Source: Pseudonocardia alaniniphila
GTDB taxonomy: Bacteria > Actinomycetota > Actinomycetes > Mycobacteriales > Pseudonocardiaceae
NCBI RefSeq assembly: GCF_022524485.1
Contig: NZ_JAKXMK010000031.1
Location: 1-64,000 of the forward strand
Length of the DNA stretch: 64,000 nt
Direction of reading: 5' to 3'
Part shown: positions 36,735-44,934 of the stretch, piece after piece
Numbering within the stretch: position 1 is the stretch's first letter
How the letters are laid out: the number at the start of each line of letters is the position of its first letter
Program-made: the position numbers and the translations under genes
The notes under the pieces: model-generated
Told to the model about the DNA's origin: nothing
What the model saw: only the letters and a program-made list of their open reading frames with translations
Databases searched by the model: none

Positions 36735-37646
36735 ATGCCCAAGGACATCAAGTGCGTGTTCGGCGTCGACATCGACGCCGTCGGAGGATGGCTGGGGTCC
36801 TACGGCGGTGAGGACTCGCCGTCGGACATCCAGCGAGGAATGTTCTCCGGTGACATCGCCACCCCGCGTGTGCTGAAGCTCTTCAAGAAGTACGACCTGC
36901 CGGCCACGTGGTTCATCCCCGGGCACTCGATCGAGACGTTCCCGGACTCGGTGAAGATGATCGTCGACGCCGGCCACGAGATCGGCGCGCACGGCTATTC
37001 CCACGAGAACCCGATCGCCATGACGCCCAAGCAGGAAGAGGACGTCCTCGCCTACACCGTCGAGCTGATCGAGAAGGTCAGCGGCAAGGCCCCTCGCGGC
37101 TACGTGCCGCCGTGGTGGGAGATGTCGAACATCACCACGGCGCTGCTGCAGAAGTACGGCTTCACCTACGACCACGGGCAGGGCCTGCACGACTTCGTGC
37201 CGTTCTACGCCCGGATCGGCGACTCCTGGACCAAGATCGACTACTCGCAGGAGGCCCGCACATGGATGAAGCCGCTCCAGCGCGGTGAGGTGATCGACCT
37301 CGTGGAGATCGGCGCGAACTGGTACATGGACGACCTGCCTCCGATGATGTTCATCAAGGGGGCTCCGAACAGCGCCGGCTGGGTGAACCCGCGGGACGTC
37401 GAGGCCTGGTGGAAGGACCAGTTCGACTGGGTGTACCGCGAGCAGGACTACGGCGTCTTCGCCTTCACCATCCACCCCGACGTCTCCGGCCGCCCTCAGG
37501 TGCTGCTGATGCTCGAGCGGTTGATCGAGTACATCAGCGGCCACGAAGGCGTCAGCTGGGTCACCATGGAGGATGCGGCGAACGACTTCCGCAAGCGCTA
37601 CGCCTACCCGGGCCCGGACGGCAGCCCGTTCATGCCGGGTTCCTGA
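36735..37646 (+). CDS. polysaccharide deacetylase-fold hydrolase (imidase/allantoinase PuuE-like)
   Basis: The 303-residue NodB-fold protein has the metal Asp in FGVDIDAVGGW, the His pair in GAHGYSHENP, the substrate loop APRGYVPPWWEMS and the C-terminal FTIHPDVSGRP. The layout matches the HpPgdA/PuuE branch, which includes cyclic imide hydrolases and cofactor-free allantoinases, rather than secreted chitin deacetylases: there is no signal peptide. In this cluster a cyclic imide or ureide substrate is more likely than peptidoglycan. ATG 36735 sits 6 bases after AAGGAG. Confidence 0.85.
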   Translation: MPKDIKCVFGVDIDAVGGWLGSYGGEDSPSDIQRGMFSGDIATPRVLKLFKKYDLPATWFIPGHSIETFPDSVKMIVDAGHEIGAHGYSHENPIAMTPKQEEDVLAYTVELIEKVSGKAPRGYVPPWWEMSNITTALLQKYGFTYDHGQGLHDFVPFYARIGDSWTKIDYSQEARTWMKPLQRGEVIDLVEIGANWYMDDLPPMMFIKGAPNSAGWVNPRDVEAWWKDQFDWVYREQDYGVFAFTIHPDVSGRPQVLLMLERLIEYISGHEGVSWVTMEDAANDFRKRYAYPGPDGSPFMPGS

Positions 37647-37741
37647 TCGGCAGGCGGGGGCGGCCCGGCAGGCCCCGAGCCGTCCCGCCTCCGCCGGACC
37701 CGCAGGCGACAACCGCGAACCTGAAGGAACACTGATCTGCG

Positions 37742-38059
37742 ATGTGCGTGCTGTGCTACGAGCTGGCTCCCGAGGACCACTGGACGGACGGAGTGTCCGT
37801 CGGTGAGACGCCGGACATGCCCGGCCGCCCGCGATACAGGCGCACGCGCATCCTCGCCGCGGTGCTGGCCCCGTACGGCCTCACCGTGTCGGACCCGGGC
37901 AAGGGAGCGCACCGCGTGATCGCCGACCGCAAGGGGTCGGCGGAGGTGGCCGCCGCGCTGCCCGCCGTCTGGCAGGCCGCCGAGCGCCTGTCACGACGCA
38001 AGATCGACGTGCTCGATCCCGGCCTCCTGGCTGCCATCGACCCGGACGATCCGGCATGA
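37742..38059 (+). CDS. small hypothetical protein preceding a CobW GTPase
   Basis: The 105-residue protein starts MCVLCYELAPEDHWTDG, with two Cys in C-V-L-C that could bind metal, and ends with an acidic tail (DPGLLAAIDPDDPA). It overlaps the GTPase gene by 4 bp, implying coupled production and perhaps a shared role in metal supply to the cluster enzymes. I recognise no named family. Confidence 0.7.
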   Translation: MCVLCYELAPEDHWTDGVSVGETPDMPGRPRYRRTRILAAVLAPYGLTVSDPGKGAHRVIADRKGSAEVAAALPAVWQAAERLSRRKIDVLDPGLLAAIDPDDPA

Positions 38060-39057
38060 CGCTGCTCGGCCTGCCTGCCGCCGAGCCCGCCCCGACCGCA
38101 AGGGGTCGGCGCTCGGTCATCCTGCTCAGCGGCTTCCTCGGGTCGGGCAAGACCACACTGTTGCGCCGCGAGCTGGACCGAGCCGGTGATCATGCGCCCG
38201 CGGTGATACTCAACGACTTCGGCGAGACGCTCGTCGATGACGTCCTCCTGAGCGTCGACGGGGACCGGCCGGTCGTGGTGCCCGGCGGGTGCGCCTGCTG
38301 CACCCGCCGGGACGATCTTGCCCAGGCCCTCTCCGGCCTGCTCGACGCCGAGCAGAGCGGCCGAGCGCCGCGCCGCGACCACGTGGTGATCGAGACCAGC
38401 GGGCTCTCCGATCCCGGGCCCATCGCGTTCACCATCGCGAACGACCCCGTCCTGAAGCATCACTACGCCCTGGCGCGGATCTGCGTCACGGTCGACGCCC
38501 TCACCGGCCTCGACAGCATCGAGAACCACGAGGTCGCGCACCGGCAGTTGCTCGCAGCCGACGACGTGGTGGTCACCAAGGCGGACCTGGTCGAAGCCGA
38601 GCACGTCGAGGACCTGGTCCGCAGCCTGCGCCGGATCGTCCCCGCCACAACGGTCAGCGTCACGGCAGCCGGTGAGCTGCTGCGCACCGAGGTGCCGACC
38701 GGTGCGCCCGCCTCCACGTCACCGGTCCGGCGTTCCGGGGGCTCCGCGGACGCGGCGCACACCAGCGCCGTCTCCACCCTGGAGCTGGCGACCGACGAGC
38801 CCCTGGACTGGCAGGCCTTCGCCATCTGGCTGAGCCTCCTGCTGCATCGCCACGGTCCGGCCGTACTCAGGGTCAAAGGCGTGCTCGACGTCCACGGCGC
38901 CGGGCCGGTGGCGCTCAACGGGGTGCAGCACGTCGTACACCGCCCGGAGCACCTCACCGGCGCGGTTCCGCCGGGCAGCAGGCTCGTGCTCATCGCCCAC
39001 GATCTCGACGCCGAGCTGCTGGAGCGTTCCTTCCACGCATTTCTCGCCATCAGGTGA
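38056..39057 (+). CDS. CobW/COG0523 family GTPase, probable metallochaperone
   Basis: The 333-residue protein has the P-loop LLSGFLGSGKTTLLRREL (about 23-40), the metal-binding CxCC-type motif GGCACCTRRDDLAQ (about 77-90), ETSGLSDPGPIA, and the guanine motif VTKADLVE. A CobW C-terminal domain starts near residue 240. COG0523 proteins use GTP to load Zn, Co, Ni or Fe into client enzymes. Here the clients could be the metal-dependent hydantoinase, M20, cyclase and deacetylase-fold enzymes of the run. Confidence 0.88.
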   Translation: MTLLGLPAAEPAPTARGRRSVILLSGFLGSGKTTLLRRELDRAGDHAPAVILNDFGETLVDDVLLSVDGDRPVVVPGGCACCTRRDDLAQALSGLLDAEQSGRAPRRDHVVIETSGLSDPGPIAFTIANDPVLKHHYALARICVTVDALTGLDSIENHEVAHRQLLAADDVVVTKADLVEAEHVEDLVRSLRRIVPATTVSVTAAGELLRTEVPTGAPASTSPVRRSGGSADAAHTSAVSTLELATDEPLDWQAFAIWLSLLLHRHGPAVLRVKGVLDVHGAGPVALNGVQHVVHRPEHLTGAVPPGSRLVLIAHDLDAELLERSFHAFLAIR

Positions 39058-39072
39058 AGGGTGAGGTGACAT

Positions 39073-40119
39073 GTGAACCGAGATGCCGGACTGCCCCGAG
39101 TGGTGGTCTTCTCCCTCGGCGGCACCATCGCGTCGACCAACGCGGGTGATGGGGCTGCCGGCGGGGTGACGCCCCGGCTCGGTGCCCGCGATCTCGTCGA
39201 GGCGGTCCCACAGTTGCAGGAGGTCGCCGCGCTGGAGACCGTCTCGTTCCGCCAGGTCGCCTCCTCCGACCTGACCTTGCAGGACATCATCGCGCTGGCC
39301 GCGCAGATCACCGACTGCTTCGCGGCCGGAGCGAGCGGCGCCGTCGTCACCCAGGGCACGGACACGATCGAGGAGACCTCGTTCGCGCTCGACCTGCTCG
39401 TGCGTGATCATCATCCTGTCGTCGTCACGGGTGCGATGCGCAACCCCACCCTCGCCGGGCCCGACGGACCCGCCAACCTGCTCGCGGCCGTGCAGGTGGC
39501 GGCTGCCCCGGAGGCAGCAGGCCTGGGCACCCTCGTCGTCCTGAACGACGAGATCCACGCGGCACGGTTCGTGCGCAAGACCCACACCTCGAGCCCGGCC
39601 ACGTTCCACTCGCCGACTGCCGGCCGACTCGGATGGATCACCGAGGGCCGCCCGCGAATCGCCTTCCGCACACCCACGCTCGGCGGCATCCCGTCGGGGG
39701 TGAACGAGCAGGAGGTGCCGCCCGTCGCCCTCCTGACATCCGTTCTCGGCCACGACTCCAGGCTCATCGCGCAGGTGGAGACGCTCGGATACGCCGGCCT
39801 CGTGATCGAGGCATTCGGCGGCGGCCACGTTCCTTCGCACGTCGTCCCGGTGCTGGCGGACCTGGCCTCGCGGCTGCCGATCGTGCTGGCCTCGCGCACC
39901 GGCGGTGGTGAGCTACTCCAGGGGACCTACAGCTTTCCCGGCTCGGAGCGAGACCTGCTCTCCCGCCAGCTCATCCCGGCGGGCTTCCTCGACGGCCCGA
40001 AGGCCCGCGTCCTGCTGAGCCTGCTCCTGACGGCCGGAGCGGACCTCGACCGCGTGCGCACGGCGTTCGAGCAGATCAACGCATCCATCTCCGCCCCGAT
40101 CGTCGGCGGGACCCACTGA
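39073..40119 (+). CDS. asparaginase/glutaminase family amidohydrolase
   Basis: The 348-residue product has the first Thr motif VFSLGGTIAST (about 12-22) and the second motif VVTQGTDTIEETSFAL (about 94-109). The latter reads Q-G-T-D-T where most asparaginases have H-G-T-D-T. It hydrolyses asparagine-like side-chain amides; within this cluster an amide intermediate may be the true substrate. It starts at GTG 39073, 15 bases after the CobW gene, and is the last gene of the run. Confidence 0.88.
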   Translation: MNRDAGLPRVVVFSLGGTIASTNAGDGAAGGVTPRLGARDLVEAVPQLQEVAALETVSFRQVASSDLTLQDIIALAAQITDCFAAGASGAVVTQGTDTIEETSFALDLLVRDHHPVVVTGAMRNPTLAGPDGPANLLAAVQVAAAPEAAGLGTLVVLNDEIHAARFVRKTHTSSPATFHSPTAGRLGWITEGRPRIAFRTPTLGGIPSGVNEQEVPPVALLTSVLGHDSRLIAQVETLGYAGLVIEAFGGGHVPSHVVPVLADLASRLPIVLASRTGGGELLQGTYSFPGSERDLLSRQLIPAGFLDGPKARVLLSLLLTAGADLDRVRTAFEQINASISAPIVGGTH

Positions 40120-40132
40120 TCGCCCGACACGG

Positions 40133-40147
40133 TGATCTCAGAGATCA
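40133..40147. terminator. short palindrome between convergent genes
   Basis: TGATCTC-A-GAGATCA forms a perfect 7-bp inverted repeat in the 72-base gap between the convergent asparaginase and ATP-grasp genes. It is short with no U-tract, so a terminator role is tentative. Confidence 0.3.
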
Positions 40148-40191
40148 TGGTCCGCCGGGCGACCGCGTTCGCCAGGAACCGGCGTCGGGCA

Positions 40192-41613
40192 TCATCGCGC
40201 GGCTCCCGGTACGGACGGCTCCGGGGCGAGCAGGACCGTGCTCTCGTATGCGCCTCGAAACGCACCGATCACCAGGTCCCCTGCAGCGACGTACGGGCCC
40301 ATGTGGCGCAGATAGAGGCTCCCCGCCACACCGTCGATCATGAACGGGCTGAGCACGAACGGCACCTCAGCGGTGACCTGCTGACCGGAGTCAAGTTCGT
40401 GAAATTGCATCGGCGTGCGGTCGGATACGACGCGTTCCTGCAGGACCACCGGGTTCGTCCGCGCCTCCTCCACGAGGGCTGAGGGCCAGTCCTGTTCCGC
40501 CGCCTGGCTGCCGAACAACACGCCTTTTCCGGAACTGCCGGAGGCGGGCTTGGCCACCAACTGATCACGTCGGCTGCTTGCGATGCTCAGCAGTTCCTTC
40601 TGTTCGTCCGGGTCACAGTCCAGGCCGAGGCATGCGGTCCATGGAACGTGCTCGCGTACCAATTCCTGATCGGCGGCGGCGAGCAAGCCGGCATCACAGT
40701 CCTCGTGCAGCCAGGCCAGGATCGCCTTCGACGAGACGAGCCCCGACTCCGTGCGCGGGAACAGTCCGACCGTCTGGGCCCGGTCAGCGCCACACAATGC
40801 GGCAACCCCGCCGCCGTCCTCCACGATGCCGCCGCCCCACTGGAGTAGCACGACGTCGATCGGCACGTCGGCGGCGAGCAGTCGACCGGTGGTGTCGAGG
40901 CGCAGTTCGGCGAGATCGGCCTGGACCACCTCGAAGCCCACTCGCTCGGCGTCGGCCACGGAGGCCCGTCTGGCCGTTTTGTGCGACTTGGCCTCGCCGG
41001 CCCCGGTTTTCATCTTCTTGTAAGTGGGCATGAGCAGCCGGATCGGGATGCCGTTTCCGATCTCGCCAGGGAGCGTACGGACCAGCGCCTCGGAACGTGC
41101 GGCCACGGTAGAGGGTGGCTGGTACAGGCCGCTGTGCGGGCACAGCTGGGCGTAGGCGTCCGCCAACTGGGGGCACAAGGTGACACTGCGGCCGAGGTTG
41201 GGGAGGGTGTTGAGCTCGAGCAGCCGGGGTCGCCCCTGCTCGAGCAGGAAGTCGGGACGTGCGTACCGGATGAGCTCTGTGGCCACGATCGGACGATCAG
41301 GATCCATCAGCACCAGCGCATCGGGAAAGCGGAGTAGCCGCTTCAGTTCACCCACGGTCGACGCACGCCGCCGGCACGCATCCACCGCCAGGTACAACAG
41401 CCGAGCTGTGATCGAGTCGAGGCGCCGGTAGGCCCGTTCTCCGATGACGACCGGCCGGAGTGGCTCCCAGTATTTTCCGTCCGATTCCTGAAGCCGGTGG
41501 AAATTCCACCCGGTCGACTCCGTCCGACGGGCGAGGAACTCTGCGCGCAGCTGCTCCGGCAGTGCATCCCAGACATCGCGGATCGGGACATCGAGGCGAG
41601 GGGTATCGGTCAT
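40192..41613 (-). CDS. circularly permuted ATP-grasp protein, paralog 1
   Basis: The 473-residue product has a C-terminal-type ATP-grasp signature early, LLELNTLPNLG (E-x-N at 133-135), and the nucleotide-binding Lys/Gly motif late, LVAKPASGSSGKGVLFGS (K355), followed by VVLQERVVSD. This inverted order is the mark of circularly permuted ATP-grasps such as glutathionylspermidine-synthase-like ligases, which join a carboxylate to an amine through an acyl phosphate. ATG 41613 has GGAAGG 9 bases upstream. Long blocks match the protein at 47926-49326 (FPRTESGLVSSKAILAWLHE, VLSPFMIDG). The product is unknown. Confidence 0.75.
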   Translation of the reverse strand: MTDTPRLDVPIRDVWDALPEQLRAEFLARRTESTGWNFHRLQESDGKYWEPLRPVVIGERAYRRLDSITARLLYLAVDACRRRASTVGELKRLLRFPDALVLMDPDRPIVATELIRYARPDFLLEQGRPRLLELNTLPNLGRSVTLCPQLADAYAQLCPHSGLYQPPSTVAARSEALVRTLPGEIGNGIPIRLLMPTYKKMKTGAGEAKSHKTARRASVADAERVGFEVVQADLAELRLDTTGRLLAADVPIDVVLLQWGGGIVEDGGGVAALCGADRAQTVGLFPRTESGLVSSKAILAWLHEDCDAGLLAAADQELVREHVPWTACLGLDCDPDEQKELLSIASSRRDQLVAKPASGSSGKGVLFGSQAAEQDWPSALVEEARTNPVVLQERVVSDRTPMQFHELDSGQQVTAEVPFVLSPFMIDGVAGSLYLRHMGPYVAAGDLVIGAFRGAYESTVLLAPEPSVPGAAR

Positions 41614-41970
41614 ATGGTGCGGCCTTCCGTAGCTGATCACTGTCAGTGGGACGGAGCTTGCGATAGCGGTATAGACGAGTCACAGTGGCGATCGCAAGCG
41701 TCAAGGCTGGGGTCTCGATAACGGCGCCTCCGACGCGGCAGGAAATGTATCTCATTTCATATTACGTAGATCGGACATATCTCTTGATTTCACTCCTCGA
41801 GTGACCGGTATCACTGCCACTTCCTGTGTGGGCTGCTTCTATCTCGCCGTGGATGATCAGGTAGATCGAGCCGAATTTCCAAGGAATCGGACATGCGTCC
41901 GGCCTCCCCTCCGGCGCACACACTGGTGTCGGCTCACAGCGGGCATGGGGCGCCGGTGCGGGGTCGGGCG

Positions 41971-42060
41971 GACCGAGTACTTCCGGGGTGATCAGGGCAC
42001 GGGCGGTGGCGGCGAAGTACTGCTCGGAGACCGAGCCGGTCAGCCCGAGGATGACGCCCT
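41971..42060 (-). pseudogene. duplicated 3' tail of a TetR gene
   Basis: These 90 bases match 43352-43441, the last 30 or so codons of the intact TetR gene, with roughly nine in ten bases identical. A 19-base stretch AAGGAATCGGACATGCGTC also recurs at 41881-41899 and 43294-43312. The remnant has no 5' part. It lies just downstream of the HHH gene, so the HHH-LLM pair is flanked by directly repeated TetR ends. The rest of 41614-42073 is AT-rich near 41740-41800 and holds the probable promoter of ATP-grasp paralog 1, with no other gene. Confidence 0.75.
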
Positions 42061-42073
42061 GCGGTCGAGCATG

Positions 42074-42355
42074 TCAGTGGTCTCGTTGCGCCTGCAGCTG
42101 TTTGCGCTGCGGGGTGTAGTGCCACCACGGGCGGCCCGGCCGCCCTTCGGCCTGGTCCACGGCGGACATGACGGTGTCGAGCAGGCACGGGTCGAGTCGC
42201 TCGCCGGAGGCGGCCGACATCCGCTCGTACAACTCGATCGGATCCTGGCCGGCAAGCTGCGCGATCCTGGTGATGCCGATGCGTTCGAAGTAGCCGGCGA
42301 CGGAATGGCCGACGTTGACGAGCGCGGTGAGTTCCGACTCCTCATTCGACGTCAT
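42074..42355 (-). CDS. helix-hairpin-helix protein of Cdd1/pathogenicity-locus type
   Basis: The 93-residue protein contains LVNVGHSVAGYFERIGITRIAQLAG (an HhH-like repeat), DPIELYERMSAASGERLDPCLLDTVMSAVD and the family tail RPWWHYTPQRKQLQA. These are the hallmarks of the Cdd1-type HHH family. The function is unknown; HHH motifs usually bind DNA non-specifically. Its ATG lies 14 bp inside the end of the LLM oxidoreductase gene, so translation is coupled. Confidence 0.82.
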   Translation of the reverse strand: MTSNEESELTALVNVGHSVAGYFERIGITRIAQLAGQDPIELYERMSAASGERLDPCLLDTVMSAVDQAEGRPGRPWWHYTPQRKQLQAQRDH

Positions 42356-43241
42356 CGGGCCCTCTCTTCTCTTTCTCCCAGCCGGTCGCGTCGAGGTCGT
42401 CGGCCAGCAGGCCGATCTGGTCGGACGCCCCCGAACACGGGAACAGCACCAGGTCGTCGGCTCCGGCCTGGGTGAGGCGACCGATCTCCTCGTGCAGATG
42501 GTCGACGTCGGTTATGACGTCGGGACGAACCCGGGGAAGGTATTCGGTCCCGTAGTAGTGCGCCACGTACGCTTCGGCGGTCTCCGCCGCGCCGGTTCCC
42601 AGACAGAAGTAACGCTCGACGATCACCCGTGGTCGTCCCGGACGTCCGGCTCGGGCCCATCCCCGGCGGACGGTGTCGACGCCCTCTTTCAGGATCTCCA
42701 ACCCGAAAGACGGAGCCACCCAGCCGTCGGCCAACGCGGCGGCCCGGGCGAAGCCGGCGGGCACGGCTCCGGCGAGCAGGACGCCCGGGCGCCCCGGTGG
42801 CAGCGCCAGGATCGGTCCGGAGGCCCCATCCACCTTGCCGTGCCATACGTCTCGCATCGTCGCCAGGGTGGTTTCGAACGCGGCGCCCCGTTTCGTCATC
42901 GCCACGTCACTGGCTGCGTAATCCTCGGCCCAGCCGCCCATGCCGAGTCCTACGGTCAGCCGCCCTCCGGAAAGCCGTTCGACAGAGTCGATCTGCTTGG
43001 CCAAGACGACCGGGTTGCGACGATAACCGGCATTGAGCACGGTGGTCAGCAGCTCGATGCGTTCTGTACGGGCCGCCGCGGCGGCCAACGCCACCAGCGG
43101 GTCCAGATTGTCATATACCAGTCGGTCGATCACGCCCAACGACCGAAAGCCGCGCTCCTCGCTTTCGGCAGCCCATCGTCCGATCGACGTGGCATCCGTT
43201 CCTGGCACGGCGGCGGGAAGCCCGATTCCGATTCGCAACAT
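42342..43241 (-). CDS. LLM class flavin-dependent oxidoreductase
   Basis: The 299-residue luciferase-like protein begins MLRIGIGLPAAVPGTD and has RGFRSLGVIDRLVYDNLDPLVALAAAA, RIELLTTVLNAGYRRNPVVLAKQIDSVERLSGGRLTVGLGMG, and a C-terminal DELVLFPCSG-like strand (DDLVLFPCSGASDQIG). Cofactor F420 or FMN is expected; the substrate is unknown. It lies 102 bases downstream of the TetR gene in the same orientation and overlaps the HHH gene. Confidence 0.86.
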   Translation of the reverse strand: MLRIGIGLPAAVPGTDATSIGRWAAESEERGFRSLGVIDRLVYDNLDPLVALAAAAARTERIELLTTVLNAGYRRNPVVLAKQIDSVERLSGGRLTVGLGMGGWAEDYAASDVAMTKRGAAFETTLATMRDVWHGKVDGASGPILALPPGRPGVLLAGAVPAGFARAAALADGWVAPSFGLEILKEGVDTVRRGWARAGRPGRPRVIVERYFCLGTGAAETAEAYVAHYYGTEYLPRVRPDVITDVDHLHEEIGRLTQAGADDLVLFPCSGASDQIGLLADDLDATGWEKEKRGPDDVE

Positions 43242-43343
43242 TCCTCCTCAGACGATCGGCCCAACGTAACCCGGCAGATCCAGCCAGATCTTGAAGGAAT
43301 CGGACATGCGTCACGGGTCCTCCGCCGCCGTCGCCGAGGAAGA

Positions 43344-43958
43344 TCAAGGCGAACCGAGTACTTCCGGTGTGATCAGGGCGCGGGCAGTGGCGGCGAAGTA
43401 CTGCTCGGAGACCGACCCGGTCAAGCCGAGGATGACGCCCTGGCTGAGACCGACGAGCAGTCCTCTGAGCGCCACGGCCAAGCGCTGCGCCTGCCGTGCG
43501 GTCACCGGGGCCTCGTCGTGGGATCTACCGGTGAACAGTGCGGTCAGCCGTTCCTCGTGCGTCCGGATGGCGTCGGCGAGCTTCGGCCGCAGTTCGGGTT
43601 CTCGTAGTGCCAGGTCCTGCAGGCTGATCTCGAACGACAGGTGGCGCAGTGCGTCGGGGTCGTCGCACAAGCGGCGGTAGTAGCGGGCGAAGGTGCCGAC
43701 CGCTTCGACGAGGTCGAGGTCTGCGGGGACGGTCTCCTGCATGCCTTCGTAGTGGGGGCCGAGGTAGTCGGTGACCATCGCGATCAGCAGGCCGTTCTTG
43801 CTTCCGAACAGTGAGTAGACGGCGCCGGTGGTCAGCTCGGCCTGCTCGGTGATCTCCTCGAGCCTCGCGCTGTGGCCGTCTCTGGCCACGATCCGGCGTG
43901 CGGCGTCGAGCAGGGCCCGCCTGTTGCGCTCCTTGGCCTCCGCCCTTGTCAGTCTCAT
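43344..43958 (-). CDS. TetR/AcrR family transcriptional regulator
   Basis: The 204-residue regulator has the HTH RRALLDAARRIVARDGHSARLEEITEQAELTTGAVYSLFGSK (about 12-53). Its C-terminal domain (ALRHLSFEISLQDLALREPELRPKL) is of TetR_C type and ends SVSEQYFAATARALITPEVLG. It is divergent from the DinB-fold gene across a 138-base gap carrying a palindrome, and upstream of the LLM-HHH pair it may also control. Its 3' end exists in a second, orphan copy at 41971-42060. Confidence 0.9.
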   Translation of the reverse strand: MRLTRAEAKERNRRALLDAARRIVARDGHSARLEEITEQAELTTGAVYSLFGSKNGLLIAMVTDYLGPHYEGMQETVPADLDLVEAVGTFARYYRRLCDDPDALRHLSFEISLQDLALREPELRPKLADAIRTHEERLTALFTGRSHDEAPVTARQAQRLAVALRGLLVGLSQGVILGLTGSVSEQYFAATARALITPEVLGSP

Positions 43959-43990
43959 AAGTGGATTATTACAGTAAGTTCATTATGAGA
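43953..43990. promoter_or_regulatory. candidate TetR operator in divergent promoter region
   Basis: Arms TCTCATAA (43953-43960) and TTATGAGA (43983-43990) are perfectly inverted, and the centre holds the small palindrome TTACAGTAA (43969-43977). The left arm includes the regulator's own ATG. An AT-rich site in this position suggests autoregulation plus control of the divergent gene at 44097. Confidence 0.5.
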
Positions 43991-44096
43991 GTTGGGGGCT
44001 GCGACCGTCTGCGCCGCGCCCCCGTACGTCCGTGCCATGCAGACCGAGCCCGGCCCACCGGCCCCCTTGGACAGATCACCGAAGAAGGAGCACGCC

Positions 44097-44714
44097 ATGG
44101 ACCTCGCGACCGAGATCGCGGCCGAACGGCAGGAACTCGCGGCGATGCTGGACGATCTGCCGATCGCCATGTGGGACGGGCCGACCTTGTGTGCCGGATG
44201 GCGAGTGCGAGAGGTCGCAGCCCACATGTCGATGGGATTCCGGTACCCGCTGCCCAGGATGGTGTTCGAGCTCGTCAAAGCCCGGGGCGGCATCAACCGA
44301 ATGACCGACAGGTGTGCTCGAAAGGACGCGGCCACCCTGTCCACGGCTGAGCTGGTCAACGCGCTCAGGGACAACGCGCACCACCCCTGGCAGCCGCCGG
44401 TCGGCGGCGCCGCAGCGGCGCTGGGCCACGATGTGATCCACGGCCTGGACATCACAGTCGCCCTCGGTATCGACCGCCGGATCCCCGAAGACCGCCTACG
44501 CCTCCTCTTGTCGAATGTCACCGCCAGGACGCTGAAGTTCTTCAGGGCCGACCTCGACGACGTCCAACTGCGCGCCGATGATCTGGACTGGTCCTTCGGC
44601 ACCGGTACACCTCTGGTCGGTGCCGCGCAGGATCTCTTGCTGGTCGCGTACGGCCGGAGGCTTCCACCAGGACACCTCCACGGCGAAGCCCGCGATCGCT
44701 ACGTCGTCGCTTAG
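44097..44714 (+). CDS. maleylpyruvate isomerase / DinB-fold family protein (TIGR03083 type)
   Basis: The 205-residue product has the typical start MDLATEIAAERQELAAMLDDLP, then TLCAGWRVREVAAHMSMG (metal-binding His), GHDVIHGLDITVALG and a C-terminal YGRRLPPGHLHGE. Members are four-helix metal-binding proteins; several are mycothiol-dependent isomerases or transferases in actinobacteria. ATG 44097 follows GAAGGAG by 6 bases. It is divergent from and probably regulated by the adjacent TetR. Confidence 0.85.
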   Translation: MDLATEIAAERQELAAMLDDLPIAMWDGPTLCAGWRVREVAAHMSMGFRYPLPRMVFELVKARGGINRMTDRCARKDAATLSTAELVNALRDNAHHPWQPPVGGAAAALGHDVIHGLDITVALGIDRRIPEDRLRLLLSNVTARTLKFFRADLDDVQLRADDLDWSFGTGTPLVGAAQDLLLVAYGRRLPPGHLHGEARDRYVVA

Positions 44715-44934
44715 TCCCCGGCGAGGTGCTTCAACAGCAGGTTGAAAGCACAGGTTGATGAACGAGAAGTGGATGTGAGTTGTCCCCAGGTATGTCCACG
44801 GTGTGAAGCGCGGCCCGGTCCGACCTCGGCATATGCGGATTGTTGCATTCGTCGAACCGCGCCTGCTGTCGATCCGTGTGGTGCGAAGATCGGGTCGGGA
44901 TGTCCGGCCCGCAGACCGGGGGATCCAGATCCGC

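Noticed and set aside
36735..37646. Secreted polysaccharide or peptidoglycan deacetylase
   Set aside because: There is no signal peptide or membrane helix, and the motif pattern and operon context fit the cytosolic imidase/PuuE-like branch better.
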